Assembly (NCBI RefSeq): GCF_003590095.1
Contig: NC_039478.1
Coordinates: 16,988,001-17,052,000, forward strand
DNA: 64,000 nucleotides
Direction: 5' to 3'
DNA from: Trichoplusia ni
Lineage: Eukaryota; Arthropoda; Insecta; Lepidoptera; Noctuidae
Part shown: piece after piece, positions 1 through 8,833 of the stretch
Layout: every line of letters starts with the position of its first letter
Position numbering within the stretch: the stretch's first letter is position 1
Translations under genes and position numbers: made by a program
Notes under the pieces: model-generated
Seen by the model: the letters and a program-made list of their open reading frames with translations, nothing else
Database searches by the model: none
Told to the model about the DNA's origin: nothing

Positions 1-420
1 GATAAATATTGTATGCGCGCTCGATAGATGGCGTTGTACGTGTCTGAATCGCGCTATGGTTTCGTTACAAAGCGCAGTCTAAGTAGTACTTCAGAATAAT
101 TCGATAATTTTCATTTGATAGCGCCACCTGTCTATGAAAAACCATTTCGAAACTAAAAAATATTGTAGTGATAATTGATATTCGGAGAACTTTACGTGTT
201 ATTTAGTTTAGTTTAGCTATAGTTTGTAAGTTAGTAGATATATATATATGCATATATATATAAGTTTAAGCTTGTTTACATTAGAAGTAACGAAGTCTCA
301 GAGAAGAAACAAAAGAGATAGAGATAGAGAATGGGTTCTAAGCAAAGCAGTAGCTGAAGTCCTAGAAATTATGACACCTAAAAAAAAAAGAAAGAAATAC
401 ACTTACAAAAAATAAATGAG
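1..420. other. AT-rich non-coding flank
   Basis: No coding signal is visible. A TAGATGGCGTTGT string at 25-37 matches the tail motif of the SINEs at 1.2 and 45 kb and is probably a repeat remnant. A short run of TA dinucleotides lies near 237-262. Confidence 0.5.
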
Positions 421-610
421 ATCCCACCAAAAACATTAAATGTAAAAAAATGCCAAGTCTCTCGATGCAGTCTTTCCATCGTAAAAAGTTTTGAGATCTC
501 ATAGAAGCCAAGTCCTATTCAAAATATTTTGTAGTTATAAATCAACATTTAGTAATTGTATCAATAGTTTTCTTTATATTATAATTATAGTGACTTGGCA
601 ATGAGCACAA
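421..610 (+). repeat. Left arm of perfect 190-bp inverted repeat
   Basis: This segment is the exact reverse complement of 927-1116; I found no mismatch over 190 bp. It contains GCCAAGTC twice (452-459 and 507-514) and its inverse GACTTGGC once (592-599). The part at 451-600 is bounded by TGCCAAGTC and its inverse GACTTGGCA, like a small element with 9-bp terminal inverted repeats. The identity ends abruptly at 421, and I see no target-site duplication across 420/1117. It may be a foldback or MITE-like element, or a recent inverted duplication. Confidence 0.9.
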
Positions 611-926
611 ATTAAAAGCTGCTTGATGCCTGGAATTATGTGCAAATGTTACTGACGAGACCAGTGATCAGATTATTTGTTATGTGTGAATCATGATGGT
701 CACTACCGACTACATGCTCCAATACAATAATTAAGAATACCTTACGGGCCATCGCTTTATGAAAGTAAATGAATCGAGAGTACACTAAGACTGACTGCCG
801 TTGCCGAAATTCGGTTGGGACGACACGGATAAACCAAAAGAAAATTAATTTTGTGATATTAATGTTTACGCATGCGGTGTGTGTAACTTTCAACTCCTAC
901 AAATATGCCGTTTTATTTGTTTCTTC
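611..926. other. 316-bp spacer inside inverted repeat
   Basis: Unique sequence between the two 190-bp arms. Short frames of 64 codons (plus) and 85 codons (minus) overlap here, but neither resembles a transposase or any family I know. If the whole 421-1116 unit is a mobile element, it is non-autonomous. Confidence 0.5.
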
Positions 927-1116
927 TTGTGCTCATTGCCAAGTCACTATAATTATAATATAAAGAAAACTATTGATACAATTACTAAATGTTGATTTAT
1001 AACTACAAAATATTTTGAATAGGACTTGGCTTCTATGAGATCTCAAAACTTTTTACGATGGAAAGACTGCATCGAGAGACTTGGCATTTTTTTACATTTA
1101 ATGTTTTTGGTGGGAT
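927..1116 (-). repeat. Right arm of perfect 190-bp inverted repeat
   Basis: Exact reverse complement of 421-610. It contains the mirrored TGCCAAGTC-bounded unit at 937-1086. In single strands the pair would form a 190-bp stem with a 316-nt loop, so a transcript crossing it would be double-stranded RNA. Confidence 0.9.
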
Positions 1117-1189
1117 ATATTATGATCGTAGCATTTGTTTTGCGTCGGTAAGTAATTTATCTATAATATTTGAGTATTCAGAAGTATAG

Positions 1190-1262
1190 AAGTATACTTA
1201 TTAGCTATCTAGTACTCAAAGTACAAGCTTTACCTAATTTGAGGCTAGATGGCGTTGTAAAG
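1190..1262 (+). mobile_element. SINE tail fragment
   Basis: The stretch ending TTTGAGGCTAGATGGCGTTGT closely resembles the 3' part of the tRNA-derived SINE at 44975-45170 (TTTGAGCCTAGATGGCGTTGT). No box A or box B is present, so this is a 5'-truncated copy. Confidence 0.5.
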
Positions 1263-4200
1263 AAACTATGAAATATTATATCATTATAAGTCAATTTACC
1301 ACGACGCGTTGATGCAGCTTCAAACCTCATTTACGCCTACACCAATCAAAAGTGAGAGTGAACGTTTAACACCTAACACTATCAACTCAATAAAAAGTAC
1401 TCAAAGTCCAATCCCGTAACACGACAACAGCGCATGCGCGTTGTTAATTCATTCCGTACGCAATTCACCTTCTGTACTCGTCTATTTAGTACCATTACTG
1501 AACCCTTTATCTTCATTACGTTGCAACGGTTAATCTTAAAAGCCTTTTACCTGTTCGCGTCAAAGTAGAGAGAATAATAAATAAATGTTACGTGGCCAGT
1601 ACTGGCCGTATAGACCCCTGACCGATGTTTTACCGTTCCTATCTTTATTATCTTTTTGAGGTGACGCGGGAGTGGGGTTGAATGCTTGATATGTGACTTG
1701 GTTATTGACTGCCCGTTTAATAGGCGTGCTTTGAATTCTTTCCGTTCGTTTATGACGGATGGTATGGAGAAGCTTTTGTTCTAAACAGCGTTTTGTTTAT
1801 GTTGCGTGGCGTACAAGAAAGGGATGGATATCGTTTACTTCAACTTGTGAGTGTTAAATACGTTTTTTTTCAGTGTAAGTTATGCTTTGCACAGACCACT
1901 GAATCGATATTTAAATAAAAACTTCGCATCGGGATGGTTTGAGTTATAAGAAATGGACCTATCTACCTTCGTCTTTATGTGCGGAAGCGAGCAGAAATTA
2001 GAAAAAAAAATATTAGTTATTTTCATTACTTTAACAAGGTGCCTAGATTTTCATTCAATAGTATTATCGGATTTCTTTAAAACAATATTTGAAGGTAAAT
2101 CCTCGCCGTGTCTCGGTTAAAACCGGCAAAATATTGCGAAACAAACCGCGCCAGAAATATCCGAATCCCATAGCCCCGAGCCACGTCATTCGTCAAATTC
2201 ATGCATCGGTCGTACCTGCAAATGTATATTGCTAGGTTTTATGTGATATTTTTGGACGTCAGTTTTATACAAATGTATGGTCGGAGGCGAATGGATGGCT
2301 GGATAAATGTGAAAGAGAAACATTGGCGTGACATTAAAATGGTCTTTGTTCCAACAGTAAGGATGATAACTATATTCGAATTGCAAAAGTACGTACGTAT
2401 TGAACGCTTTTGAGAATTTTCTAGAACAGCACTTTTAAAGCATACATCAAGAGAAAAATCTAAACACTTAACAATAACACGTGAGAGCCAATTGAAAATT
2501 CTTAGTCCTCCCCCGAGTCTGCCTCGGTTCGGGCCCAAGGGCCTTATAGGCCTTAACGAGTGTCGAGGCCTCTCTAACGCCATTTTGAGGCCCGTAATTA
2601 AGCTAATAGCCCTAATAAAGGTATCGTGAACCACCTGAGATATGACATCGCACATCCGATACAGCCATACAACACACACTTCTCTTTTTTGAAGTTTTTT
2701 TTTATATACGCCCAGTTTGTTGTGCTTTTTCGTATTTGGAAATGGAATTTGTATTTTGTAGGCCAGGTTTCTATTGATTTATGGTAGGAGCTGTTTTTGT
2801 TTAATATGTAAAAGTCGATTTGGCTGTATTTTTGTTGTTGCATGGTGAGTCACTGGATTTCGACGGCAGTAGGTAAAATCAATATCAATATTTGTTTTGT
2901 ATTTTTTATTTACTAACTTCGCAATGTGTATTTCTTAAAATGAATCTGACATTTGTCAATGTCATTATAGATAGCAATAGACATCTGGGTGAAAATTAAG
3001 TTACAAACGAAAAAATGTAATAACCAATAGACAAACAAAACAAATTCAACAAAATCATATCATTCTACACGAATGACGTCACAACAATAACAAAAATACT
3101 TAAACACACATCACAGCGAATAATAATCGTAAACAATTAAAATTCAATCCCCATACAAAGGATATTAATTAGTTCGGCCAGCGATTACACAGAATTAATA
3201 GGGTAATCCAATATAAATTTAACGATGGGTACGCTCTTTAATAAAAGCGTGAAAGTGGTTTCGCTTATAACATTTGTTTCTCTGCAATTGTTTTATTAAT
3301 TAGTTTGTTTGAGCTCGCTTGTGATTGATTGGTGTCTTTTAGAAAGCTTTTCGTAGAATTGCGAGTATTGAAAAGCTAAGAGACCAGATGAGTGAGGAAA
3401 ATATGTCGTTCGAGATAATGTAGTGGAGATGTGTATATGTGGTTTAGTTTGCGGTGTAAGAATGCGTTGCTGGCTGATACAGAATGTCTCGAAACACATC
3501 CTTCTCAACACATTCCTCGCACAAATCCCTCGCGCACTTTTGCCTATTTCGTATGCGCAAAAATCCAGCACCGCTGAGCCATTTTTACTTCTACTGTTCT
3601 GATAGAAGCGAGGTGAATGAAGCGATTCTATTAGTTGTTACAAATAGATTCTTCACTACACATTTTTGAACATCACAGCCCTGAAATTATAAATACCGGA
3701 TTCTCCAACTAGACCTATGTCAAACTTTAATAGCATCAGTGGTTTTACACAATAACTTTAAATCGAATCATCATACGCAATTTTCCATGTTTTCTTAGCA
3801 AACCACGCGAATCTATTTTCGTATGCTCTTTCGGTATGACACAATGTATCTAAGTTCATGTCACTCCCGAACCCCAAGAGCGAGTTCTCAATATTCACGA
3901 TGCGGAGTAACAAAGAACTTCACATCTAGACAACCAAAAATAAACCTTATTGCACAGATTTAAGATTGAAGCTTGTAATACATGTGCATTCGTGATCTAA
4001 ATAGTTAAAGAAAACGTGCACAGTTCGGAATCCGTGTTTGGAACTTCGTGGTCCATTGAGGTTTGATTCGAGGCGATTTAAGAGCTTGTTCTTACTTGTA
4101 CGAGTGGCTGTGTCATGACTAAAATGTTGGCGGGATCCGGAGTTAAGTACGGGAAAAGTCTGTTACAGTATGTGCATTCTAGATACCTATTTGGTTTGGA

Positions 4201-4355
4201 ATTCGTTAGTTAAGAGGGAGATTTGTAAGCAGGTTTAAACCAGAATCAGAAACTTATGATCAAGCTTATGATTTTATGTCAGGCCCCAAGGAAATCAAAA
4301 CAAAACTAAGAAAAAAGGAACGAAATTTATGAAAAAGGTTGGATGATATTCTACA
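1263..4355. other. Non-coding stretch with one GC-rich patch
   Basis: No supportable gene. A GC-rich, partly palindromic patch at about 2490-2640 includes GGGCCTTATAGGCC and could be a degenerate repeat or a regulatory segment. A perfect CRE (TGACGTCA) lies at 3074-3081. The 146-codon minus frame crossing the GC-rich patch has no recognisable domain. Confidence 0.5.
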
Positions 4356-4615
4356 CTAGCTGTTGCCCGCGACTTCGTCCCCGAGGGTAGAAGATATAAG
4401 TTATGATTTAGGTATACCTGCCCGGTTTTTTTTACATTTTCCATTGTATCTTGGCTCCTATTAGTCACAGCGTGATGGTTTATAGCCTAAAGCCTTCCTC
4501 GATGAATGGTCTATTCAACACAAAAAGATTTTTTCAATTTGGACCGGTAGTTCCTGAGATTAGCGCGTTCAAACAAACAAACTCTTCAGCTTTATATATT
4601 AGTATAGAGTATAGA
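4356..4615 (-). mobile_element. Short non-autonomous Helitron (copy 1)
   Basis: Read on the minus strand, the element ends AACAGCTAG followed by T at its 3' side (4356) and starts near TCTATACTCTATACTAATATATAA at its 5' side. The interior matches copies at 8566, 26060, 29280 and 38249, including the CGACTAATAGGAGC-type core (here with one change). The 5' end seems to have a short internal duplication of TATACTC. Non-coding; it would depend on a Rep-helicase supplied in trans. Confidence 0.85.
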
Positions 4616-4701
4616 TTACCAGTAACAAAAAAGAATACAGTTTCTTATAATTACTAAAAAAAACAGCATTAAAGTATCTATTATAGTAATCTTGCTCTCA
4701 T

Positions 4702-4731
4702 ACTCCAATGATGTAATTTCATCATTGGAGT
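4702..4731. repeat. 12-bp stem, 6-nt loop palindrome
   Basis: ACTCCAATGATG at 4702-4713 is exactly inverted at 4720-4731. It lies about 90 bp beyond Helitron copy 1. Function unknown. Confidence 0.8.
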
Positions 4732-5039
4732 TAATAAACTTGTAGGTACTATGCTTTGGTGTGTTCAGAACACTGGCGGGCATCTAGGTGTAATATATAC
4801 GGATATAGTGACGTTAACGTAATAGCTTCCTAGGCTATTGGTGCAGAAATATTGAGACATCAGCATTTGTGCATATGAAGCTGAATTGGATAGGCTTGTA
4901 TTTAAAGATCTGTCTAACGTGGTTTTGGATATTGCAAATGATTGGCTAAAGTGCTTAAATGTATTGTTATGGTAGGTAGTCACTATTGGCTTGCACAATA
5001 CCTTTAATAGACGAAATAATAGGAGTGACCATGAGTGAT

Positions 5040-5232
5040 AATATTGTAAACGGAAAGACAGCGTGCTGCTGGGGAGTTTGTTGCGCCGTTTCTTCTCTCA
5101 AAGCAATAGCACATAGGAAGCGGTGAAGGGTGGGCGAAACTGGGTGCTGTCAAATGTAACATGACCTTCAAAAAGTGCTATTTAGTAGCCTAATTTGAAT
5201 AAATGACTTTTAATTTTGATTTTGATTGAGTC
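5040..5232 (+). mobile_element. 3' end of a non-LTR retrotransposon
   Basis: The sequence TGCTGGGGAGTTTGTTGCGCC followed by CTTCTC and ending in AATAAATGACTTT plus TTTTGATTTTGATTG is the kind of 3' UTR and simple tail carried by lepidopteran LINEs, as I remember them. No reverse transcriptase reading frame is present upstream, so this is a 5'-truncated copy. The clade assignment (RTE, Jockey or other) cannot be made from this piece. Confidence 0.5.
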
Positions 5233-5890
5233 TGTAATTTAATGATGACACAATGAAGAAAATACCTGATTTGCAAAAGAATCTCGCAAGAATGCCCCCA
5301 AAAACCTCATACTCGAAAGGTTACAAGCAAGAAAAATACCAGAAATAAAGAAGGATGTAGACAAGCAATTCACACCCTAATCTGAATTCAATGGAGGTGT
5401 ACCAAGACTGATGAGCGTGGCAACCACCGTGACCGAGAACGAGTGAGTGAATGAATGAGCGAATGAGCGGGTGAACGGTGCGAATTGAAACAAATTGTTG
5501 GAGCAATGCACGAGACTTTGAACATTTGTCTGATCGCAGTGAGAGACCGAACTTGTAATGTGAACCGTGCGATTTGAATGGAATGACATGGTGTGAACAT
5601 TTTTGGTTTAGAAGATGAAGTAGCTTTATACAGATGTGAAAACTTATGCGAAGTAGTTTATTATAAATCAACAAAGCCATTGATAATGTGCACACACGAC
5701 AACTCAGATTTTCCTAGTAAATAAGTATGCACGAAGTTGTTACCTCATTTATAACCCCTTAAATTTGGGCTATACTCTGAATAGCATCGGTATAAAAATT
5801 GTATATTATTATATGTAAAATTTATTTACGGCATTCTACAACATGATTTTCTTTTAAGTTTTTGGAAAACATATTTTGAATACGGTGATA
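5233..5890. other. Non-coding stretch
   Basis: Contains a degenerate tetranucleotide tract of GAGT/GAAT/GAGC units at about 5437-5475. That tract keeps several minus-strand frames open at once (124, 70 and 70 codons), which argues against any of them being a gene. Confidence 0.5.
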
Positions 5891-6170
5891 TCTAATATAT
5901 AAAATTCCCGTGTCACGATGTTAGTTACCGTACTCCTCCGAAAATTTTCGACCGATTTTTATGAAATTTTGTATACATATTGGGTAGTCTGAGAATAGAA
6001 CAACATCTATTTTTCATACCCCAAAGTGATAAGTGTTGCTCACAATAAAAAAATGTATTTTATTTTTTGGACGAAATTGTTTGTTTTTATTTTTTTTATA
6101 ATGTGGCATTAAAAATACATACAACTAGAGAAAAAATATTGGGCAAAACAACATTTGCTGGGTCAGCTAG
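5891..6170 (+). mobile_element. Non-autonomous Helitron, second family
   Basis: Begins after A with TCTAATATATAAAATTC and ends GGGTCAGCTAG followed by T, the A|TC...CTAG|T layout of Helitrons with no terminal inverted repeats or target duplication. The interior (CTCCTCCGAAAA, TTTTCGACCGATTTTTATGAAATTT) differs from the TCTATACTAATAT family. About 280 bp, non-coding. Confidence 0.8.
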
Positions 6171-7005
6171 TATTTTTATATGTAAACTGATTACTAAGGA
6201 AAAAGGCCACAATTCCAAACAGGACCAGGTTATAAATAGGATATAATTAGGTTTTATTTCAGCCAACATTAATGCAATATGGAGTCAACTAAATTATTCA
6301 GCCGGTGACGCGGCAAGCTCGACAGTGGATCGCAAATAAACATTTGGAGTTCGTAACCAGGTATCAAGTACGATGTAAGATGTGATTATTTACAGGACTA
6401 ACATACACAGATCGATAGATACTCGACCTATAAATTCTCAAAATATATTTTTCTATAGTCAAAATACCAGGCGGTAACACGTAACTTGAGGTTTTAAGAT
6501 TTTTTTTTATACAGTGCAATTTTCCGCTAAAAAAAACACGACGAAATTATAATGCTATGTAGAATAAATTATGATGCCATTACGGAAATTTTGCTTCCAC
6601 CAAAAACCAAATCGATTAACTCCTCGATTTTGAAACTCGGTAAAAAATGTTTGGTGAAGTAATTAATACCTGTTATTCACAGCCCGTATCGCTACACAAA
6701 ATTAATTAATTATTCGGATTTGGTTAATGACCACGCGTGCGATGTTATATCCCGTCAGTAATTATTAGGCGTCTCCCTCGATATCAATTAACAATATCTG
6801 CAAATAATTTAACGATTAAGCTTCGCATTTACGTTAATGGCGGTAGTGGCTACGGATCAAATATTTACTGAGCCATCGATTTCCGACGACGCAAACAAAA
6901 ACCCCATCCAATACACCAGTACCTACAGGAGATATTGTGAAAAATAGTTTCTTAAGTTATTTATTCAGTGGGTCATAAATCAGATCGGCACGTGTAGTCG
7001 GCGTG
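6171..7005. other. Non-coding, AT-rich
   Basis: No gene, repeat or RNA signature recognised. GC content rises toward the right end, leading into the E2F-like cluster. Confidence 0.4.
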
Positions 7006-7075
7006 GGCGCCAAATACAGAGTGACGTAAAACAGGCGGCGGGAAGCGGGAGTGGAGGGGGCGAGAGGCGGGAAAA
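7006..7075. promoter_or_regulatory. Cluster of three E2F-like sites plus a CRE-like site
   Basis: Within 70 bp there are GGCGCCAAA (7006-7014), GGCGGGAA (7037-7044) and GGCGGGAAAA (7066-7075), each a good match to the E2F/DP consensus TTTSSCGC in either orientation, plus TGACGTAA (7022-7029), a CRE/ATF-like octamer. The segment is strongly GC-rich and purine-rich against an AT-rich background. It could be a promoter or proximal enhancer. No transcription start is proven; the candidate exon at 7092-7108 is the nearest possible gene structure. Confidence 0.3.
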
Positions 7076-7091
7076 ACAACCCAAAACTTAC

Positions 7092-7108
7092 TTTTTACGC
7101 CTAGACAT
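7092..7108 (-). CDS. Candidate 17-nt first coding exon (MSRRK...)
   Basis: On the minus strand an ATG at 7108 with a purine at -3 reads MSRRK plus two bases and runs directly into GTAAGT (7091-7086), a consensus 5' splice donor. MSRRKQ is the N-terminal start of Sall, FOG and BCL11-type zinc-finger regulators, where it binds RBBP4/7 of the NuRD complex; in several of these genes an early intron follows. Here the sixth codon is split as AA|n, giving K or N rather than Q, so the match is partial. A short upstream ATG frame lies in the presumed leader. No downstream exon can be recognised. This may be chance; it is listed because motif and donor coincide in a GC-raised segment. Confidence 0.18.
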
Positions 7109-7391
7109 AACGCTGCTCGGGTGAAAAGTTACGTGAAAGCTAAGAAAGATGACTCCCGCGTATAATATAAACTACACATGATATATCGTTCGTGTGTATG
7201 CAGAGACAATTTTCCGGGTTATTTATTGGAATGATGCTGTGTACGGGGACCTTTTGTGCGGCATCTGCAGCTTTATAGGCACAACCCCCGCGGGGTTTCT
7301 CAATATCAATAACAGAAGCAAACGATGTAAAAGTTGGACGTTGGTCAGTCGAAACTTTCTTACGGCCGGGGATCGCGCAGTTTGTCAATAA

Positions 7392-7448
7392 AACTTACAA
7401 AGTAATTTCACCTTGGGATAGTCCCAAGGTGAAATTACTTTGTAAGTT
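7392..7448. repeat. Perfect 27-bp hairpin with 3-nt loop
   Basis: Bases 7392-7418 are the exact reverse complement of 7422-7448, with TAG as the loop. No mismatch in 27 pairs. Too compact for a typical animal pre-miRNA loop; it could be a MITE relic, a cruciform-forming site or the product of a recent snap-back duplication. Confidence 0.9.
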
Positions 7449-8547
7449 GTATCATTTAATGACCTTGAGCTTTGATGATGAAAACGATGATGTTTGATGA
7501 ACAAATTCAAAGTCATCCGATTGTTAATAAATTGGAAGTGCAGTGGGAGTGGGCTCAGTGATACGGAAACTCTCGGACGAATCGCGAACGAGAACTTCGC
7601 AAACTAACGATAACAAACACCCCCACAAATCCACTATAAAACCGCTGGAATTGGTTGAAAAATATGCTACCGCATAAGCCTGAGCTCGGCAACAAAGTAA
7701 ATCGAGAATTTAACGCGGACACCACGGGATTAGTCGATGAAAAGTTTCGCGGGGGCCTCCGCTAAAGTTTTCATCTCTTGTTGATGTTGGAAAATAAAAA
7801 AATACTGAACTAGAATCCAGGGGTGCACTGCTAAGGGATGGGGGATTAGCAGATAGAGCCGAAAGACGTGCCGCAGTGAATAATCGAGGTCGGGGCCTCG
7901 CGATTAAAACTAATACTTTCTGAAGACGGCGATGTATCGCGTCGAGCGCGCGAACTTGCGAGCTTGTAATATTTTGTGAAGTATACTTTTAAACAGGATA
8001 AAGTTGTTTATATCCATTCAAGAAGTTTCAACAGATACACAACGCTCATCTATAAAAGCCCTTGGCACCAACAATGTAGCTGACTTAAATGAAACAACAC
8101 CGAAATTCAACTAGAACGAAATATACTTTTTCAGATTTCCCTTTTCGGAAAAACGTGCTAGTCAAGACAAGCCTTCAACAGACCAGACAAGAGTGCTGTC
8201 ATCGTCAAACGCGATCGCATAGAGTAATGACTGCTGGCAACAGTTAAACAATACTTTGTCGGATATTCAGGCCCAACGGAGGGGAATTTTGTAAACAAAC
8301 TGTGAGCGGTATGCAAATGTTATCCACGATACGGTGGCTGCAGATATAGTTTTCGTCGGTTCAACAATGCGGAGCTCTGAAATAATGAATATCCAGACTG
8401 TGTCAGTTGAATGGAACAATTACGAGAATCGTTTGATGTTTGCCAATTATATTTATGCGTGAAATAAAATTCTATAGAACATTGTTTTTTTAGTTGGAAA
8501 TTATTGACAAATATGACTAGCGAACTATTTTAATTTTATTTTTATTA
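7449..8547. other. Non-coding, GC-raised
   Basis: No gene seen. Two GGATTA motifs (7727-7732 and 7843-7848), the core of Bicoid/Otx-type homeodomain sites, and several CG-rich patches lie within 7.7-8.0 kb. Plausibly regulatory, without proof. Confidence 0.3.
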
Positions 8548-8562
8548 TATTCGATATACACA
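8548..8562 (+). repeat. 15-bp direct repeat, left of Helitron copy 2
   Basis: TATTCGATATACACA here is repeated exactly at 8819-8833, immediately after the 3' CTAG of the Helitron. Three bases (TTA) separate this copy from the Helitron 5' TC. Confidence 0.9.
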
Positions 8563-8565
8563 TTA

Positions 8566-8818
8566 TCTATACTAATATATAAAGCTGAAGAGTTTGTTTG
8601 TTTGTTTGAACGCGCTAATCTCAGGAACTACTGGTTCAAATCGAAAAAATATTTTTGTGTTCAATAGATCATTCATTGAGGAAGGTTTTAGGCTATAAAC
8701 CATCACGCTGCGACTAATAGGAGCGAAGATACAATGGAAAATGTGGAAAAAACAGGGTAGATATAAATCATAACTTATATCTTCTAACCACGGGGTACGA
8801 AGTCGCGGCAACAGCTAG
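8566..8818 (+). mobile_element. Short non-autonomous Helitron (copy 2, full length)
   Basis: Starts A|TCTATACTAATATATAAAGC and ends CAACAGCTAG|T, 253 bp, with no terminal inverted repeats. A hairpin-forming CG/GC stretch precedes the CTAG end, as in Helitrons. The core CTGCGACTAATAGGAGC (8708-8724) recurs in the large Helitron at 58147-58163 with two changes. The minus strand is open for 79 codons, but the same frame recurs in other copies simply because the DNA is repeated. Confidence 0.92.
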
Positions 8819-8833
8819 TATTCGATATACACA
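8819..8833 (+). repeat. 15-bp direct repeat, right of Helitron copy 2
   Basis: Exact copy of 8548-8562, starting at the first base after the Helitron 3' end. Confidence 0.9.

Noticed and set aside
2239..2679. 146-codon minus-strand frame
   Set aside because: Spans a GC-rich palindromic patch between AT-rich flanks; no domain, and composition changes sharply along it.
5321..5695. 124-codon minus-strand frame and two overlapping 70-codon frames
   Set aside because: Kept open in several frames by a degenerate tetranucleotide tract at about 5437-5475.
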